From: Umezawaea endophytica
GTDB taxonomy: Bacteria; Actinomycetota; Actinomycetes; Mycobacteriales; Pseudonocardiaceae
Reading direction: 5' to 3'
DNA length: 64,000 nucleotides
NCBI RefSeq assembly: GCF_025061645.1
Contig: NZ_JANYMP010000012.1
Span: 1 to 64,000 of the forward strand
Part shown: positions 10,748-19,407 of the stretch, piece by piece
Position numbering within the stretch: position 1 is the stretch's first letter
How the letters are laid out: every line of letters starts with the position of its first letter
The notes under the pieces: model-generated
What the model was told of the DNA's origin: nothing
The model's input: only the letters and a program-made list of their open reading frames with translations
The model's database searches: none
Program-made: the position numbers and the translations under genes

Positions 10748-10854
10748 CGAACCCCGAATCTTGTTAGGGTCTCGTGGCTCGTTTGGCTTGTCAAGGCGGG
10801 AAAGATGCCTTGACAAGCCAAACGAGCCACGATGTGGTCAAGAGTCGGGGTTCG
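10748..10854. repeat. Nested palindromic element, copy 1
   Basis: The inner hairpin has a perfect 26-base stem (10772-10797 with 10807-10832) and a 9-base loop GGGAAAGAT. Outer arms at 10748-10763 and 10839-10854 pair at 15 of 16 positions, so the whole element is nested. The central 29 bases (TTGTCAAGGC, loop, GCCTTGACAA) are identical to copy 2 at 44862-44961, while the outer part of the stem has a different sequence yet is fully complementary. There is no T-tract, transposase or target duplication. The element lies between convergent genes. Confidence 0.9.
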
Positions 10855-11018
10855 GCCTGGGTGGGGTTTGAAAGGGGGGAAGTTGCGGTTGGGTGGGGGG
10901 TCCGGTTGGGGCCGGGGGCCCGGAGGTGGGTGCGGTTGGGTAGGGGGGCTGGTTGGGGCCGGGGGCCCGGAAGGTGCGGCTGGTCAGGGGGCTGGTCAAG
11001 GGGGGCTGGTCAGGGTGG

Positions 11019-11426
11019 TCAGCAGCTTTGGTGGGTGCTTGATGCTGCTTGGGTGGCTGTGTGGCGGCGTTCTTGTGCGTACCAGTGGAGTAGTAGGGCG
11101 ATTGTTGGTATGCCCAGGCCGATTGTCAGTGGTGGGGGTAGGTGGGTGCCGTCTGTTGCGATTCCTACCGCTAGTACTGATGTTGGGTAGGGCCATTTCA
11201 GCCACCGTCGTTGTTGATTGCTTCGCCAGTTGACCGAGGTGCTTGCCGCTGCGGTTACGGCTGTTGCTGCTCCGAAGACTGGTGCTGAGAGGGTGGAGAA
11301 GTCGTTGTTGGTGTAGCCGAGTAGTAGGGCTGCTGTTGCTGTTAGGCCTGTTACTGCCGTGCTGAACAGGTAGGGGATTGCTAGCCACGTCGTGAGGTTC
11401 AGTGGGCGTCCGGCGGCGCAGAGCAC
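11019..11426 (-). CDS. Small hydrophobic membrane protein, unknown function
   Basis: About 135 residues with three to four predicted membrane segments: roughly residues 13-40, 48-68, 85-105 and 105-122 from the chosen start. No family is recognised. The start is uncertain: GTG 11426 opens the hydrophobic part, while the open frame continues upstream through a Pro-rich stretch that looks non-coding. Codons are A-rich at third positions because the gene lies in the GT-rich + strand island. It converges on rho with the palindrome between them. Confidence 0.5.
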   Translation of the reverse strand: MLCAAGRPLNLTTWLAIPYLFSTAVTGLTATAALLLGYTNNDFSTLSAPVFGAATAVTAAASTSVNWRSNQQRRWLKWPYPTSVLAVGIATDGTHLPPPLTIGLGIPTIALLLHWYAQERRHTATQAASSTHQSC

Positions 11427-11684
11427 GGGTGTGATTGTGCGGGTGCGCTGTCCTGCTTGTTGGGTCGTGTAGTTCAGCGGTGGGGGCTTGCGGTGAACGG
11501 GTGTTGGGCGTCGGCGAGCGGGCGGTGGCTGGTGGGCTGGGTCACTTGGGGGGTGGGGGAACAAACTGGGGGGTGGTGGCGTTTTCGTCTTCGTCTGGCT
11601 GTCTGGCAGACTCTCTAGTCGAGTCCGGCTCCGGTTCACCCCAAGCCTGGGGACCCGGCGGCCACACGTGAAAGGGACAAGACG

Positions 11685-11897
11685 TTGAAGACTGGTATCC
11701 ACCCGCAGTACATCTCCACCGATGTGACCTGTAGCTGTGGGAACGCGTTCACCACGCACAGCACGAAGACCTCCGGGTCCATCCACGTCGAGGTCTGCTC
11801 GAACTGCCACCCGTTCTACACCGGCAAGCAGAAGATCCTCGACACCGGTGGTCGGGTCGCGCGCTTCGAGGCTCGTTACGGCAAGCGCGCCAAGTAG
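11685..11897 (+). CDS. rpmE: 50S ribosomal protein L31
   Basis: A 70-residue ribosomal protein of the zinc-binding (C+) type, with Cys16, Cys18, Cys38 and Cys41 forming the metal site. It starts with TTG (11685), preceded by AAAGGGA at 11671-11677; no other start would keep the conserved MKTGIHP-like N-terminus. The 258 bases upstream (11427-11684) hold its presumed promoter, but I see no clear Zur box. A terminator follows the stop. Confidence 0.96.
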   Translation: MKTGIHPQYISTDVTCSCGNAFTTHSTKTSGSIHVEVCSNCHPFYTGKQKILDTGGRVARFEARYGKRAK

Positions 11898-11916
11898 CTT
11901 CGTCCACGGCGTCCTT

Positions 11917-11950
11917 CCCGAGCCCAACGGCTCGGGTCGGGCGCCGTTTT
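11917..11950 (+). terminator. Intrinsic terminator after rpmE
   Basis: CCCGAGCC at 11917-11924 pairs with GGCTCGGG at 11929-11936 around a four-base loop. A short T-run follows at about 11947-11950. Confidence 0.7.
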
Positions 11951-11996
11951 CGTGTGTTCGTCAGTCGGTAGCAGTGCACGAAGCACGGGAGTCGTC

Positions 11997-13061
11997 GTGA
12001 ACCAGCCCCAGCCGCTTGAGGACCTGCTCGCCGAGCACGCCGACCTGGAGCGGCAGTTGGCCGATCCGGCCGTGCACGCGGACCAGGCTGGTGCGCGCAG
12101 GCTCGGGAAGCGGTATGCGGAGCTGGGGCCGATCGTGCGGGCCGTTCGGGATCTGGAGCAGGCTCGGGAGGATCTCGAGGCGGCGTCCGAGCTGGCCGAG
12201 GACGAGTCGTTCGCGGCTGAGGCCGAGGAGTTGAAGGTTCGGATCCCGCAGTTGGAGGCGCGGCTCACCGAGTTGCTGCTGCCGCGTGATCCGCACGACT
12301 CGTCGGACGTGGTCATGGAGATCAAGTCCGGTGAGGGGGGCGAGGAGTCCGCGCTGTTCGCGGGTGACCTGCTCCGGATGTACCTGCGGTACGCCGAGCG
12401 CCACGGCTGGAAGGCCGAGGTGCTGGACGGGACGGACTCGGACCTGGGTGGGTTCAAGGACGTCACGGTGGCGATCAAGAGCAAGGTCGACACGCCTGAC
12501 GGGGTCTGGGCGCGGTTGAAGTTCGAAGGCGGTGTGCACCGCGTGCAGCGCGTGCCCGTGACGGAGTCGCAGGGGCGCATCCACACGTCCGCCGCCGGTG
12601 TCCTGGTGTTCCCGGAGACCGAGGACGTCGAGGTCGAGATCGACGAGAAGGACCTGCGCGTCGACGTGTTCCGCTCGTCCGGCAAGGGCGGGCAGTCGGT
12701 CAACACGACGGACTCCGCGGTCCGCATCACGCACCTGCCGACCGGCATCGTCGTGTCGTGCCAGAACGAGCGCAGCCAGTTGCAGAACAAGGCGCGCGCG
12801 ATGGTCGTCCTCCAGTCCCGCCTGGTGGCGCTGGCGGAGGAGCAGGCGCAGCAGGACGCGTCGAACGCGCGCAAGACCCAGATCCGCACGGTCGACAGGT
12901 CCGAACGGGTGAGGACGTACAACTTCCCGGAAAGCCGCATCTCCGACCACCGGGTTGGGTACAAAGCACATAACCTGGACCAGGTGCTCGACGGTGATCT
13001 CGACGCGGTGCTCGACGCGCTCGCGGCGGCCGACCGGGCGGAGCGACTCGCTGGTACATGA
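11997..13061 (+). CDS. prfA: Peptide chain release factor 1
   Basis: Recognises UAA/UAG stop codons and triggers peptide release. The 354-residue protein has an N-terminal coiled-coil region (about 1-100), the PCRF domain, and the catalytic GGQ loop in [17 protein letters not shown]. The GTG at 11997 gives the standard N-terminus. In many bacteria prfA is followed directly by prmC, which methylates the GGQ glutamine; here two unrelated genes separate them. Confidence 0.97.
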   Translation: MNQPQPLEDLLAEHADLERQLADPAVHADQAGARRLGKRYAELGPIVRAVRDLEQAREDLEAASELAEDESFAAEAEELKVRIPQLEARLTELLLPRDPHDSSDVVMEIKSGEGGEESALFAGDLLRMYLRYAERHGWKAEVLDGTDSDLGGFKDVTVAIKSKVDTPDGVWARLKFEGGVHRVQRVPVTESQGRIHTSAAGVLVFPETEDVEVEIDEKDLRVDVFRSSGKGGQSVNTTDSAVRITHLPTGIVVSCQNERSQLQNKARAMVVLQSRLVALAEEQAQQDASNARKTQIRTVDRSERVRTYNFPESRISDHRVGYKAHNLDQVLDGDLDAVLDALAAADRAERLAGT

Positions 13062-13079
13062 CTGTCGAGGAGGCGCGCT

Positions 13080-14285
13080 GTGGCCGAGATCCTGGTCAAT
13101 CCGCAAGAAGCGCCCCTGGACAGCCCGGTCGACGTGCTCGTGGTCGGCCTCCCACCTGATTCCCGCGCGACCATCACCCTGACCACGGGCGACCGCTCCG
13201 CGACGGCGGTGTTCGCCGCCGACGAGCGCGGTGTGGTCGACCTGACCCGGCACGCCCCGCTGGAGGGCGACTACTCCGGTGTCGACCCGATGGGGTTGTT
13301 CTGGTCGCTCCGCCGCGTCGACGGCAAGCCCGGTCCGACGCTGCTGGAGGTCGACGGCGTCGGCAAGGTCGAACTGCACCGCCTGGCCGTCCCGGAGGGC
13401 GTTCGCCGGACGGTCGTGGCCGAGGACGGGCTGGCGGGCGTGCTGTTCGAGCCGGACGACGAGGACACCTACCCCGGTGTGCTGGTGCTCGGCGGGTCCG
13501 AGGGCGGGCTGCACGAAGTCGACGCGGCGCTGCTCGCCGGGCACGGGTTCACCACGCTGGCGCTGTCCTACTTCGGGGCGCCCGGCGTGCCGAAGCACCT
13601 GGTCGACATCCCGCTGGAGTACTTCGGCAAGGCCATCGCGTTCCTGTCGGCCCGCGCGTGGGAGGTCGGTGTCCTCGGCGGCTCCCGCGGTGGCGAGGCC
13701 GCCCTGCTGCTGGGCGCCACGTTCCCCGAGGTGCGGGCCGTCGTCAGCGTGGTCGGCAGCGGTGTCGTGACGCAGGGCATCGGGCCCGGCCGCAACCTGC
13801 TCCAGGTCCTCCAGCACGAAGCGGCGTCGTGGACGCTGAAGGGCGAGCCCCTCCCGTACCTGCCGTACTCGGTTCCGGACCGGCTGCGCGCCGACGTGGT
13901 GGACGACGTGCCGACGTCGCTCGCGCAGGCGTTCGACCTGACCGACGGCGTCCCCGAGGACGTGGTCATCCCGGTCGAGCGCACCCTCGGCGGGGTGCTG
14001 CTGCTGTCGGCGGGCGACGACCGGAGTTGGCCGTCGGCCGCGCTGAGCGAGATCGCGAAGCGGCGGCTGGACGAGCACGACCACCCGTTCCCGTACGAGC
14101 ACGTGGTGTACCCGGACGCGGGGCACCTGATCGCCGGACCGCCCCACCGGCCGTCGACGGACGTGCGGGTACCGGGCCCGGAGGTGACGTTCGAGATGGG
14201 TGGTACGCCGTCCGCGACGGCCGCCGCCCGAGCGGACGCGTGGCGTCGGTCGCTCCGGTTCTTCTCGGAGCAGTTGGGCACCTAG
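13080..14285 (+). CDS. Alpha/beta hydrolase with N-terminal acyl-CoA thioesterase/BAAT-like domain
   Basis: A 401-residue protein. The first 120 or so residues form a beta-sandwich of the acyl-CoA thioesterase/bile-acid-CoA N-acyltransferase (BAAT) type. The rest is an alpha/beta hydrolase with a nucleophile elbow GGSRGGEAAL near residue 200, a candidate acid in SAGDDRSW near residue 318 and a candidate catalytic His in DAGHLIAG near residue 345. Related bacterial proteins are annotated as thioesterases or dienelactone-hydrolase-like enzymes; the substrate cannot be read from sequence. The GTG start is 18 bases after prfA, so co-transcription is likely. Confidence 0.8.
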   Translation: MAEILVNPQEAPLDSPVDVLVVGLPPDSRATITLTTGDRSATAVFAADERGVVDLTRHAPLEGDYSGVDPMGLFWSLRRVDGKPGPTLLEVDGVGKVELHRLAVPEGVRRTVVAEDGLAGVLFEPDDEDTYPGVLVLGGSEGGLHEVDAALLAGHGFTTLALSYFGAPGVPKHLVDIPLEYFGKAIAFLSARAWEVGVLGGSRGGEAALLLGATFPEVRAVVSVVGSGVVTQGIGPGRNLLQVLQHEAASWTLKGEPLPYLPYSVPDRLRADVVDDVPTSLAQAFDLTDGVPEDVVIPVERTLGGVLLLSAGDDRSWPSAALSEIAKRRLDEHDHPFPYEHVVYPDAGHLIAGPPHRPSTDVRVPGPEVTFEMGGTPSATAAARADAWRRSLRFFSEQLGT

Positions 14286-14294
14286 TGTGGAGGT

Positions 14295-15680
14295 ATGAGC
14301 GCACACTTTGACGTCGTGGTCCTCGGTGCGGGCCCCGGCGGGTACGTCGCCGCGATCCGGTCGGCCCAGCTCGGGCTGAAGACCGCGATCATCGAGGAGA
14401 AGTACTGGGGCGGTGTGTGCCTCAACGTCGGCTGCATCCCCTCGAAGGCGCTGCTGCGCAACGCCGAGCTGGCGCACATCTTCACCCACGAGGCGAAGGC
14501 GTTCGGCATCAAGGTCGACGGCACGGTCAGCTTCGACTACGGCGTGGCGTTCCAGCGCAGCCGCAAGGTCGCGGACGGGCGCGTCAAGGGCGTGCACTTC
14601 CTGATGAAGAAGAACGGCATCACGGAGTACGAGGGCCGCGGCGAGTTCACCGACGACCACACGATCGTCGTCAACGGCGAGACGGTGACGTTCGACCACG
14701 CGATCATCGCGGCGGGCGCGTCGACCCGGATGCTGCCCGGCACGGCCAAGAGCGACCGCGTGGTGACGTACGAGGAGCAGATCCTCAGCGAGGAACTGCC
14801 CGAGAGCATCATCATCGCGGGCGCGGGTGCCATCGGCGTCGAGTTCGCCTACGTGATGCACAACTACGGCGTGAAGGTCACCATCGTCGAGTTCCTCGAC
14901 CGGATGGTGCCCCTGGAGGACGTCGAGGTCTCCACCGAGCTGGCCAAGCGGTACCGCAAGCTCGGTGTCGAGGTCCGCACCGGCACCCGCGTCGAGTCGA
15001 TCGACGAGTCCGGCCCGAAGGTGCGCGTCACCGTCACCAAGGACGGCAAGGAAGAGGTCCTGGAGGCCGACAAGGTCATGCAGGCCATCGGGTTCCAGCC
15101 GCGCGTCGAGGGCTACGGCCTGGAGAAGACCGGTGTGGAGCTGACCGAGCGCGGTGCGATCGCGATCGACGGCCGCTGCCGCACCAACGTTCCGCACATC
15201 TTCGCCATCGGCGACGTGACGGCGAAGCTGATGCTCGCGCACGCGGCCGAGTCCATGGGCATCGTCGCCGCCGAGACCATCGGTGACGCCGAGACGATGG
15301 AGCTCGACTACGTGATGATCCCGCGCGCCACGTTCTGCCAGCCGCAGATCGCCAGCTTCGGCTACACCGAGGCGCAGGCGCGGGAGAAGGGCTACGACGT
15401 CCAGGTGGCGAAGTTCCCCTTCACCGCCAACGGCAAGGCGCACGGCCTGAACGAGCCCGGCGGGTTCGTGAAGCTGATCAGCGACGGCACGCACGGTGAG
15501 CTGCTGGGCGCGCACATCATCGGCCCGGAGGCGACGGAGCTGCTGCCCGAGCTGACGTTGGCGCAGCAGTGGGACCTGACCGTCCACGAGGTCGCCCGCA
15601 ACGTCCACGCGCACCCCACGCTGGGCGAGGCCGTGAAGGAAGCGGTGCACGGCCTGGCCGGGCACATGATCAACTTCTGA
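14295..15680 (+). CDS. lpdA: Dihydrolipoyl dehydrogenase
   Basis: The flavoprotein E3 component of 2-oxoacid dehydrogenase complexes, which reoxidises dihydrolipoamide with NAD+. The 461-residue protein has the N-terminal FAD motif [10 protein letters not shown], the redox disulfide in [13 protein letters not shown] (about residues 38-50), a second nucleotide motif [10 protein letters not shown], the FAD-contacting [11 protein letters not shown] and the C-terminal catalytic HAHPTLGEA. It lies 9 bases after the hydrolase gene. No other complex subunit is nearby. Confidence 0.95.
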   Translation: MSAHFDVVVLGAGPGGYVAAIRSAQLGLKTAIIEEKYWGGVCLNVGCIPSKALLRNAELAHIFTHEAKAFGIKVDGTVSFDYGVAFQRSRKVADGRVKGVHFLMKKNGITEYEGRGEFTDDHTIVVNGETVTFDHAIIAAGASTRMLPGTAKSDRVVTYEEQILSEELPESIIIAGAGAIGVEFAYVMHNYGVKVTIVEFLDRMVPLEDVEVSTELAKRYRKLGVEVRTGTRVESIDESGPKVRVTVTKDGKEEVLEADKVMQAIGFQPRVEGYGLEKTGVELTERGAIAIDGRCRTNVPHIFAIGDVTAKLMLAHAAESMGIVAAETIGDAETMELDYVMIPRATFCQPQIASFGYTEAQAREKGYDVQVAKFPFTANGKAHGLNEPGGFVKLISDGTHGELLGAHIIGPEATELLPELTLAQQWDLTVHEVARNVHAHPTLGEAVKEAVHGLAGHMINF

Positions 15681-15737
15681 GTCCACGGACGTGTGGTGCC
15701 GGGCGCTCGGACCCGGCACCACGACTACCATCCGCGC

Positions 15738-16601
15738 ATGAACCGACAGCCCATCCGCCTCGCCCTCGTCGAGGCGGAGCGCATGTTGACTGCGGCGGGC
15801 GTGGACAGTCCCCGCGTCGACGCCGAGTACCTCGCCGCCCACGTGCTCGGGGTGGAGCGGTCCCGGCTGCCGCTCATCCCCATGGTCGACCAGCATGTGC
15901 TGGAAACCCTGCACAAGCTGGTGCGCAAGCGCGCCGAACGGGTGCCGCTCCAGCACATCCTCGGCTGGTCGTCGATGGGCGCGATCACCGTCGACGTCGG
16001 CCCCGGCGTGTTCATCCCGCGGCCCGAGACCGAGTTCCTGCTGGACTGGGCGCTCAAGCGGATCAAGGACGTGGAACGGCCGCTCGTCGTCGACCTGTGC
16101 ACCGGGTCCGGCGTGCTCGCGCTGGCCGCGGCCAACGCCCGTCCGGACGCGACCGTGCACGCCGTGGAGAAGGACGTCGACGCGCTCGCGTGGGCCCGGC
16201 ACAACTCCGACGCCCGCGTCCTGGCGGGGGACACCCCGATCCGCCTGCACTCCGGCGACGTGACCGGTCCCGGCGTCCTGGTGGACCTCGAGGGGACCGT
16301 CGACCTCGTGCTGTGCAACCCGCCGTACGTGCCGGAGGGCACGCCGGTGCAGCCCGAGGTGGCCGACCACGACCCGCACGCCGCCGTGTTCAGCGGCGCC
16401 GACGGGCTGGACGTGATCCGTTCCGTGGTCGCCCTGTCCGCGCGCCTGCTCCGCTCGGGCGGTGTCGTGGCGATCGAGCACGACGACGGCCACGGCGATT
16501 CCGTGCCCGCCCTGCTGAGCGCTCGACGCGTGCTCACCGAGGTCGCCGACCACCTCGACCTCGCGGGCCGACCGCGTTTCGCGACCGCCCGAAAGGTCTA
16601 G
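15738..16601 (+). CDS. prmC: Release factor glutamine methyltransferase
   Basis: Methylates the GGQ glutamine of release factors using S-adenosylmethionine. The 287-residue protein has the helical N-terminal domain, the SAM-binding VDLCTGSGVLAL and the catalytic CNPPYVPE motif. A PxPETE-type element (RPETEFLL) precedes the SAM site. ATG 15738 is chosen over an upstream in-frame start because the family normally begins a few residues before the first helix. It is separated from prfA by two genes. Confidence 0.95.
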   Translation: MNRQPIRLALVEAERMLTAAGVDSPRVDAEYLAAHVLGVERSRLPLIPMVDQHVLETLHKLVRKRAERVPLQHILGWSSMGAITVDVGPGVFIPRPETEFLLDWALKRIKDVERPLVVDLCTGSGVLALAAANARPDATVHAVEKDVDALAWARHNSDARVLAGDTPIRLHSGDVTGPGVLVDLEGTVDLVLCNPPYVPEGTPVQPEVADHDPHAAVFSGADGLDVIRSVVALSARLLRSGGVVAIEHDDGHGDSVPALLSARRVLTEVADHLDLAGRPRFATARKV

Positions 16602-16733
16602 TTCGCGCTGGTGGGAGGTCTGCGCTGAAATGGGCCGGGCAGTCGGTCGCATTCACCCGTTCGACGGTCGTGGGAGTGCGTATTTCCCATTCTTCTGGCA
16701 GAATTGCTCGCCGTCTATTCGGTGAGGAGCTAG

Positions 16734-17339
16734 ATGTCTGTCAATAATCCGGACGAGTGGTCTCAATTCCGATTATGGCTCAACGCGCAGCTCGAATGGT
16801 TGCGCTGCGTAGAACCCCAGAAGGATTGTCGCCTCCTGGAGGAAGCCCGCGGCCTCTTCCCGGCGATCGGTGAGGAGGACGGCGCGACCCGCGCGGTCGC
16901 CGAGCTGGAGCGCCTCGCCGACAAGGCGTGGTCCGCCGAGGGCACCACCATGCTGCGGCACTACCTGGGGTACGCGCTCGTCAGCAGGGCGGTCGAGGTC
17001 CGCCGCATGCTCGGCCCCGGCGGGGTCGTCATCGTCGAGGGCATCGCCGACCGCGTCCTCGCCCTGGACACGTGCGACTCGGAGCTGGACGAGTTCGCGG
17101 CGGCGTTGAAGAAGCCGAAGCAGGCGAGGGAAACCCGCGCCACGCCGGTGTTCGCGCTGCTGCTCGTGGTGCTGGGCGTCGTGCCGGTGGTGGTCGGCGG
17201 CCTGCTGCGCAACGGCCCGCTGCTCAGCGTCGGCGCGCTGCTGACGCTCGTGCTGCTGTGCGCCTTCGCGTGGCTGCTCCGCGCGACGGGCGCGCACCGC
17301 GGCGCGCGGAGACCGGCGCACCTGGGCACGGGGCGCTGA
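16734..17339 (+). CDS. Hypothetical membrane protein
   Basis: A 201-residue protein. A soluble, helical, acidic N-terminal 135 residues is followed by two adjacent membrane segments (about 140-160 and 165-183) and a short basic tail. No family is recognised. It has a good ribosome site (GGTGAGGAG before ATG 16734). The upstream 130 bases are more AT-rich than the surroundings and probably hold its promoter. Confidence 0.7.
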   Translation: MSVNNPDEWSQFRLWLNAQLEWLRCVEPQKDCRLLEEARGLFPAIGEEDGATRAVAELERLADKAWSAEGTTMLRHYLGYALVSRAVEVRRMLGPGGVVIVEGIADRVLALDTCDSELDEFAAALKKPKQARETRATPVFALLLVVLGVVPVVVGGLLRNGPLLSVGALLTLVLLCAFAWLLRATGAHRGARRPAHLGTGR

Positions 17340-17512
17340 CGGCGTTCCGTGCCCGACGTGCCCCGGCACGTCCCGGAGGCGCTCGCCCCGCCGTGACGGC
17401 ATTCCGGCGGTGGGTGCGCCCCTTCTCCGTCCCCGCTTCGAGCTGCCCGTGGACCGACCTGCCCGTCGACCGCGCCGACCTGCTCGGCACGACCACCGCT
17501 ACGCTGGTCCGG

Positions 17513-18163
17513 GTGAGCACGGTCTACGACACCAGTGAGCTGAACAACCGCGCGGCTGGGCTTGCCGCGGCCGCGGGCGCGGTGCGCTCCGGTCGTCTGG
17601 TGGTCCTGCCGACGGACACCGTGTACGGCCTGGGCTGCGACGCGTTCGACGCGGCCGCCGTGCGGTCGCTGCTCGAGGCCAAGGGGCGCGGGCCGGACAT
17701 GCCCGTGCCGGTCCTCGTCGGGTCGTGGACGACGATCGACGGGCTGGTGCTGAGCGTGCCGCGCCAGGCCCGCGCGCTGATCGAGGCGTTCTGGCCGGGC
17801 GGGTTGTCGCTCGTGCTGCCGCACGCGCCGTCGCTGTCGTGGGACCTCGGCCGGACCAGGGGCACGGTGATGTTGCGCATGCCGCTGCACCCGGTCGCGC
17901 TGGAACTGCTGCGCGAGGTCGGGCCGATGGCCGTGTCCAGTGCCAACAAGACCGGCTTCGCGCCCGCGGCGACCGCGCTCGAAGCGCGCGACCAGCTCGG
18001 CGAGTCGGTGCCGGTGTACCTGGACGGCGGCGAGTCCGGGGAGAACGTGCCCTCGACGATCATCGACCTGACCGGCCCCGACGCGGTGGTGCTGCGCGAA
18101 GGCGCCGTGCCCGTCAGCGCGGTGTCCGAGGTGCTGGGCCTGGAAGTCGAGGTCGCCCACTAG
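17513..18163 (+). CDS. L-threonylcarbamoyladenylate synthase (Sua5/YwlC/TsaC family)
   Basis: Makes threonylcarbamoyl-AMP for the t6A37 modification of tRNAs reading ANN codons. The 216-residue protein consists of the YrdC domain alone, with the opening PTDTVYGLGCDA motif, a central FWPGGLSLVLP segment and the SSANKTG motif. There is no C-terminal Sua5 extension. The GTG start at 17513 removes an upstream in-frame extension that overlaps the previous gene in another frame. Location next to a WecA-type transferase and the ATP synthase genes matches other actinobacteria. Confidence 0.93.
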   Translation: MSTVYDTSELNNRAAGLAAAAGAVRSGRLVVLPTDTVYGLGCDAFDAAAVRSLLEAKGRGPDMPVPVLVGSWTTIDGLVLSVPRQARALIEAFWPGGLSLVLPHAPSLSWDLGRTRGTVMLRMPLHPVALELLREVGPMAVSSANKTGFAPAATALEARDQLGESVPVYLDGGESGENVPSTIIDLTGPDAVVLREGAVPVSAVSEVLGLEVEVAH

Positions 18164-18243
18164 TGGATCTTGGTCTACCGAGTACGGTGGCGTCAGCACT
18201 CATCGCCGCTCACCCGGCCTCACCGAGGGGTTAGCCTCCAGCC

Positions 18244-19407
18244 GTGGGCCTGCCTGCCTCCGCGTCAACCGTCCTCCCCGTGCGGGAATACCTCCTCGTC
18301 TGCCTGACAGCCGCGGTGGTCACCTTCCTGCTCGTCGGGCTGGTTCGCGTGTTCGCCTTCAAGATCGGCGCCGTGGCCTACCCACGGCAGCGCGACGTGC
18401 ACGTCAAGCCGATGCCCAGGATGGGCGGCCTCGCCATCTACGGGGGCGTCCTCGGCGGCATGCTGCTGGCGCACCAGCTCCCGGTGCTGCGCTCCGCGTT
18501 CGACTTCTCCAACGACCCGTACGCCGTGATCGTCGGCGGCGGGGTGATCGTGCTCGTCGGCGTCCTCGACGACCGGTTCGAGCTCGACTCCCTCACGAAG
18601 CTCGCGGGCCAGGTCACCGCCGCGGGCCTGCTGGTGCTGTTCGGCTTGCAGTGGCTGGTGTTCTGGGTGCCGTGGGGCGACAACGGCGCGGGCACGGGGT
18701 CGCTGCTGTCGCTGGACCAGAACCAGGGCGCGCTGCTGAGCGTGCTGCTCGCCGTGACGATGGTGAACGCGATGAACTTCGTCGACGGCCTCGACGGCCT
18801 CGCCGCGGGCATCGGCCTCATCGCCGCCGTGGCCACGTGCGCGTTCTCCATCGGCCTGCTCGCGAAGAACCAGGGCGACGTCGGCGCGTACCCGCCCGCC
18901 CTGATCGCGGCCACGCTCGCGGGCGCCTGCCTCGGCTTCCTGCCGCACAACTTCAACCCGGCGCGCATCTTCATGGGCGACTCGGGCTCGATGCTGATCG
19001 GCCTCATGCTCGCCGCCGCCACGACCTCGGCGTCCGGCAAGCTGAACTACGCCAGCCTCGGCGCCCCGGACCTGCTCGCGCTGCTGTCGCCGCTGCTGGT
19101 CGTCGCCGCCGTGCTGTTCGTGCCGCTGCTCGACCTGATGATGGCGGTCGTCCGCCGCACCCGCCGCGGCGAGAGCCCGTTCTCCGCGGACAAGATGCAC
19201 CTGCACCACCGGCTGCTGGAGATCGGCCACTCGCAGCGCCGCGCCGTGCTGCTCATCTACCTGTGGGCGGGCGTGCTGGCGTTCGGCGCGGTGGCGCTGA
19301 CGCTGTTCGACGTGCGCGTCGTGGCGTGGTGCTTCGGCCTCGGCCTGCTGGTGGCGCTGTTCGTCAGCGCGATCCCCAGACTGCGCGAGGTCCGGCGCGG
19401 CCAGTGA
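18244..19407 (+). CDS. Undecaprenyl-phosphate sugar-1-phosphate transferase, WecA/TagO type
   Basis: A polytopic membrane enzyme of the MraY/WecA family that transfers a sugar-1-phosphate (usually GlcNAc-1-P) to a polyprenyl phosphate, starting arabinogalactan or teichoic-type glycopolymer assembly. The 387-residue protein has about eleven hydrophobic segments. Family motifs are DDRFELD (metal and lipid site), NFVDGLDGLAAG, FMGDSGS and the C-terminal cytoplasmic HLHHRLLEIGHSQRR. It starts with GTG 18244 and its stop overlaps the next start. Confidence 0.92.
   Translation: MGLPASASTVLPVREYLLVCLTAAVVTFLLVGLVRVFAFKIGAVAYPRQRDVHVKPMPRMGGLAIYGGVLGGMLLAHQLPVLRSAFDFSNDPYAVIVGGGVIVLVGVLDDRFELDSLTKLAGQVTAAGLLVLFGLQWLVFWVPWGDNGAGTGSLLSLDQNQGALLSVLLAVTMVNAMNFVDGLDGLAAGIGLIAAVATCAFSIGLLAKNQGDVGAYPPALIAATLAGACLGFLPHNFNPARIFMGDSGSMLIGLMLAAATTSASGKLNYASLGAPDLLALLSPLLVVAAVLFVPLLDLMMAVVRRTRRGESPFSADKMHLHHRLLEIGHSQRRAVLLIYLWAGVLAFGAVALTLFDVRVVAWCFGLGLLVALFVSAIPRLREVRRGQ

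Larger units (their letters stand above)
10100..11650 (+). other. C-poor, GT-rich + strand island around the 10.8 kb palindrome
   Basis: The 3' end of rho (+ strand coding) shifts to T-ending codons and TTG leucine. The intergenic region 10833-11030 is almost free of C on the + strand. The minus-strand membrane-protein gene beyond it is A-rich at wobble positions. Both genes thus show C-to-T on the same physical strand regardless of coding direction. The shift peaks next to the palindrome and fades over about 1 kb on each side. Two 21-base direct repeats (10904-10924 and 10951-10971) and three copies of GGGGCTGGTCA-like sequence (about 10978-11020) lie in the most skewed part. Confidence 0.65.

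Noticed and set aside
10772-10832. Palindrome as a simple intrinsic terminator
   Set aside because: A separate T-tailed terminator already ends rho 40 bases upstream, and neither palindrome copy is followed by a T-tract on either strand.
10810-10838. TTGACA within the palindromes as a promoter -35
   Set aside because: The hexamer arises from the core stem, and no acceptable -10 lies 16-18 bases downstream in either copy or direction.
10748-10854. Palindrome as an insertion sequence or MITE remnant
   Set aside because: No transposase, no direct target duplication at the ends, and the outer arms differ between copies, unlike terminal repeats of a mobile family. Mobility by another enzyme cannot be excluded.
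11961-16652. A 1563-codon open frame on the minus strand across prfA, the hydrolase, lpdA and prmC
   Set aside because: It is the antisense shadow of well-identified + strand genes in GC-rich DNA; its translation is His/Arg/Asp-rich low complexity without any domain.
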